A DNA stretch of 38,716 bases. Origin: an uncultured Bacilli bacterium (GTDB lineage: Bacteria > Bacillota_I > Bacilli_A > RF39 > UBA660). Positions 36,960 through 38,716 of the stretch are shown piece by piece (position 1 is the stretch's first letter; each line of letters begins with the position of its first letter). Below the pieces are notes generated by a model, which had not been told where the DNA came from, searched no databases, and saw only the letters and a list, made by a program, of their open reading frames with translations. The stretch spans positions 1 through 38,716 of the forward strand of contig CANQHF010000010.1 in NCBI GenBank assembly GCA_947623685.1. The letters are read 5' to 3'. Position numbers and translations under genes: made by a program.

Positions 36960-37277
36960 CTATATCACAACCCTTTCAAAAACATTTAGTTCGTTTTCTA
37001 AATTAACAAGTGATTTTAATTCTTTGGTTTCGCCAGCGTATAAAAAAAACTCTCCTTCCTGCTTTTTCATTATTTTTTTAAGCATTTTAATTTCTTTTAC
37101 ACCATCACTTGTTATTTCATCTAAATTATAAGTGTTTAAAACCACGTATTTTATTCCAAGCTGAAGTATCACCTCCTTAACTTCTTCCTTAAAGGTTTTA
37201 ATTGTTGTTTCATTTAATTTACCATAAAGCCTTACGAACAAAACACCTTTTCTAAATTCCATTAATACTTTTAGCAA
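36960..37277 (-). CDS. STAS-domain anti-sigma-factor antagonist, SpoIIAA-like
   Basis: GVLFVRLYGKLNETTIKTFKEEVKEVILQLGIKYVVLNTYNLDEITSDGVKEI; TTG start after AGGAGG; directly upstream of the sigma factor. Confidence 0.75.
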   Translation of the reverse strand: MLKVLMEFRKGVLFVRLYGKLNETTIKTFKEEVKEVILQLGIKYVVLNTYNLDEITSDGVKEIKMLKKIMKKQEGEFFLYAGETKELKSLVNLENELNVFERVVI

Positions 37278-37363
37278 CTTTATTCCTCCTAGTAATTATC
37301 ATTTAATCACTATTAAATAATAAAAAAAAGACTTTCGACACAAGCTTACAAAAATAAAAAAAA

Positions 37364-37390
37364 ACACTTAAATTTGTGTTTCTTTTTCAT
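37364..37390 (-). terminator. gpsA terminator
   Basis: aaaaacacttaaatttgtgttt hairpin. Confidence 0.55.
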
Positions 37391-38370
37391 TCTTTATCCT
37401 TTAAGAACATTAATATTTCACTTGATTTTCGGTACCCAAAAACAACGTCATAAACGAAATCTATAAATGGCATATCAATTTTCTTGTTTTTAATTAGATT
37501 ATATATCGATTTTAACGTATAAACTCCTTCTACGGTATTATTTTTTAAATATTCATCTAACTTATCTTTTGTACTTTTTAAACCAAGTAATTTTCCATAT
37601 GAATAATTACGAGACGATTTTGATGTGCAAGTTAAGATAACATCTCCAAATCCGGCATATGAAAGAATCGTTTTTTCATTACCACCTAATTTTCTAATTA
37701 GCTTTCTTGCATCGTTTAAACTTTCTGTTAAAAACATTGCTTTAGTTGATTCAGATACTCTCATACCATCTAGCATACCAGCGGTTAAAGCAATTACGTT
37801 TTTTAGTGTCCCGCAAAGTTCAACTCCGATGAAGTCATTAGTTACCCTTATTTTTAAAGTATCGTTTGATAAAGCTTCAACAACTATTTTTTTAGTTTTA
37901 TTATTAGTGGTAGCAAGCGATAAACCAATTAATTCATCTTTAGCCATATCCTTGGCAAAAGAAGGTCCTGATATAGTACATAATTTGTTTGTTTTTAATT
38001 TTTCCTTTACTATGTTACTTGCAAAATCACACGTTGATTGTTCTATTCCCTTAGATGCAATTACAATGTGTTTTTGCTTTATATATGGCTTTATTTCATC
38101 ACAAACACTTGGTATATATTTTGTCGCTACCGCTATAACAACGATATCACTTTCTGATACCGCTTTTTTTGAATCAGTTGTATAAGTAAAATCAGTTGGC
38201 ATTTTAGTTTTTGGCAACGCTTTTTCGTTCATTTTCGTTTTTTTCAAAATATCTATTTCTTCTTTAACCGCGGACCATATTGTTATTTTATTATTGTTTT
38301 TATTAAATCTTAAAGCAAGCGCTAAAGCATATGCTCCCGCCCCTAATATTGTTACGTTCATATTTATCAT
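37387..38370 (-). CDS. gpsA: NAD(P)H-dependent glycerol-3-phosphate dehydrogenase
   Basis: VTILGAGAYALALALRFNKN, ASKGIE, SGPSFAKD, CGTLKNVIALTAGMLDG, GDVILTCTSKSSRNYSYG. Confidence 0.96.
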   Translation of the reverse strand: MINMNVTILGAGAYALALALRFNKNNNKITIWSAVKEEIDILKKTKMNEKALPKTKMPTDFTYTTDSKKAVSESDIVVIAVATKYIPSVCDEIKPYIKQKHIVIASKGIEQSTCDFASNIVKEKLKTNKLCTISGPSFAKDMAKDELIGLSLATTNNKTKKIVVEALSNDTLKIRVTNDFIGVELCGTLKNVIALTAGMLDGMRVSESTKAMFLTESLNDARKLIRKLGGNEKTILSYAGFGDVILTCTSKSSRNYSYGKLLGLKSTKDKLDEYLKNNTVEGVYTLKSIYNLIKNKKIDMPFIDFVYDVVFGYRKSSEILMFLKDKE

Positions 38371-38449
38371 CTCCGTTATTTATTATATCATTATGTAATT
38401 TTAAAATTACGATAACTCATTAAATATATACATTATTTTACTAAAATAT

Positions 38450-38716
38450 TTATTCTTTTCTTATTTTTATTTCATCATTATTAGTTATTTCACCAATTAA
38501 TACCGATTGATTTTCATCGTGTTTTGATGAATTCATTTTAACTTTATTTTCATCATAATTTGCATAGCAATACCTACATAAGTGAGGACACGTGTTATAT
38601 TCTCCAATGTCAACCATACTTACGCATTTACACTTTTTAGATCTTGCCGTCCAAGTTTTAAACTTACTTTTACCAGTTAGTGTTGCTGCAATTTCTTTTG
38701 TAACACAATCTGATAC
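38450..38716 (-). CDS. DUF1848-like protein, C-terminal part; N-terminus beyond the window edge
   Basis: Open frame to the window edge ...SKKCKCVSMVDIGEYNTCPHLCRYCYANYDENKV...IRKE*, Cys-rich tail typical of DUF1848. Confidence 0.7.
   Translation of the reverse strand, partial: VSDCVTKEIAATLTGKSKFKTWTARSKKCKCVSMVDIGEYNTCPHLCRYCYANYDENKVKMNSSKHDENQSVLIGEITNNDEIKIRKE

Noticed and set aside
37625-38185. 186-aa plus-strand ORF
   Set aside because: Fully antisense to gpsA, whose frame is clearly coding.

Overview
AT-rich chromosomal window from a low-GC Bacillota that carries endospore genes; the lineage is not resolvable from sequence alone. Most genes are on the minus strand. The backbone is polC, ezrA, rpsD(+), glyS, recO, yqzL, era, two dgkA-like genes, ybeY, vanZ-like, yqfD, yqfC, rpsU, tRNA-Arg(UCU), gerM, a GerE-like HTH gene, spoIIIAH, yfhO-like, yetF-like, tmcAL(+), spoVAE, spoVAD, spoVAC, a sigF-like gene, a spoIIAA-like gene, gpsA and a truncated DUF1848-like gene. 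Main points of interest: (1) a peptide-export cassette absent from the supplied ORF track, with a C39-peptidase ABC transporter whose 3' end overlaps a 46-aa peptide gene, then a 55-aa peptide with a textbook ELKQITGG double-glycine leader, then a 49-aa hydrophobic ORF that repeats the GRxxGSxIR motif of the 55-aa peptide; (2) a self-contained two-gene unit encoding paralogous proteins with a shared Cys/His/Asp pattern, inserted in the conserved era-dgkA cluster; (3) an 852-aa protein with about six sigma-region-4-like repeats next to the spoVA genes; (4) a spoIIAA-like/sigF pair with no spoIIAB between them; (5) a consensus forespore-type promoter embedded in a terminator inverted repeat before spoVAC; (6) a glyS T-box leader that looks unusually short. 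All homology calls come from reading motifs and gene order; no database search was run.
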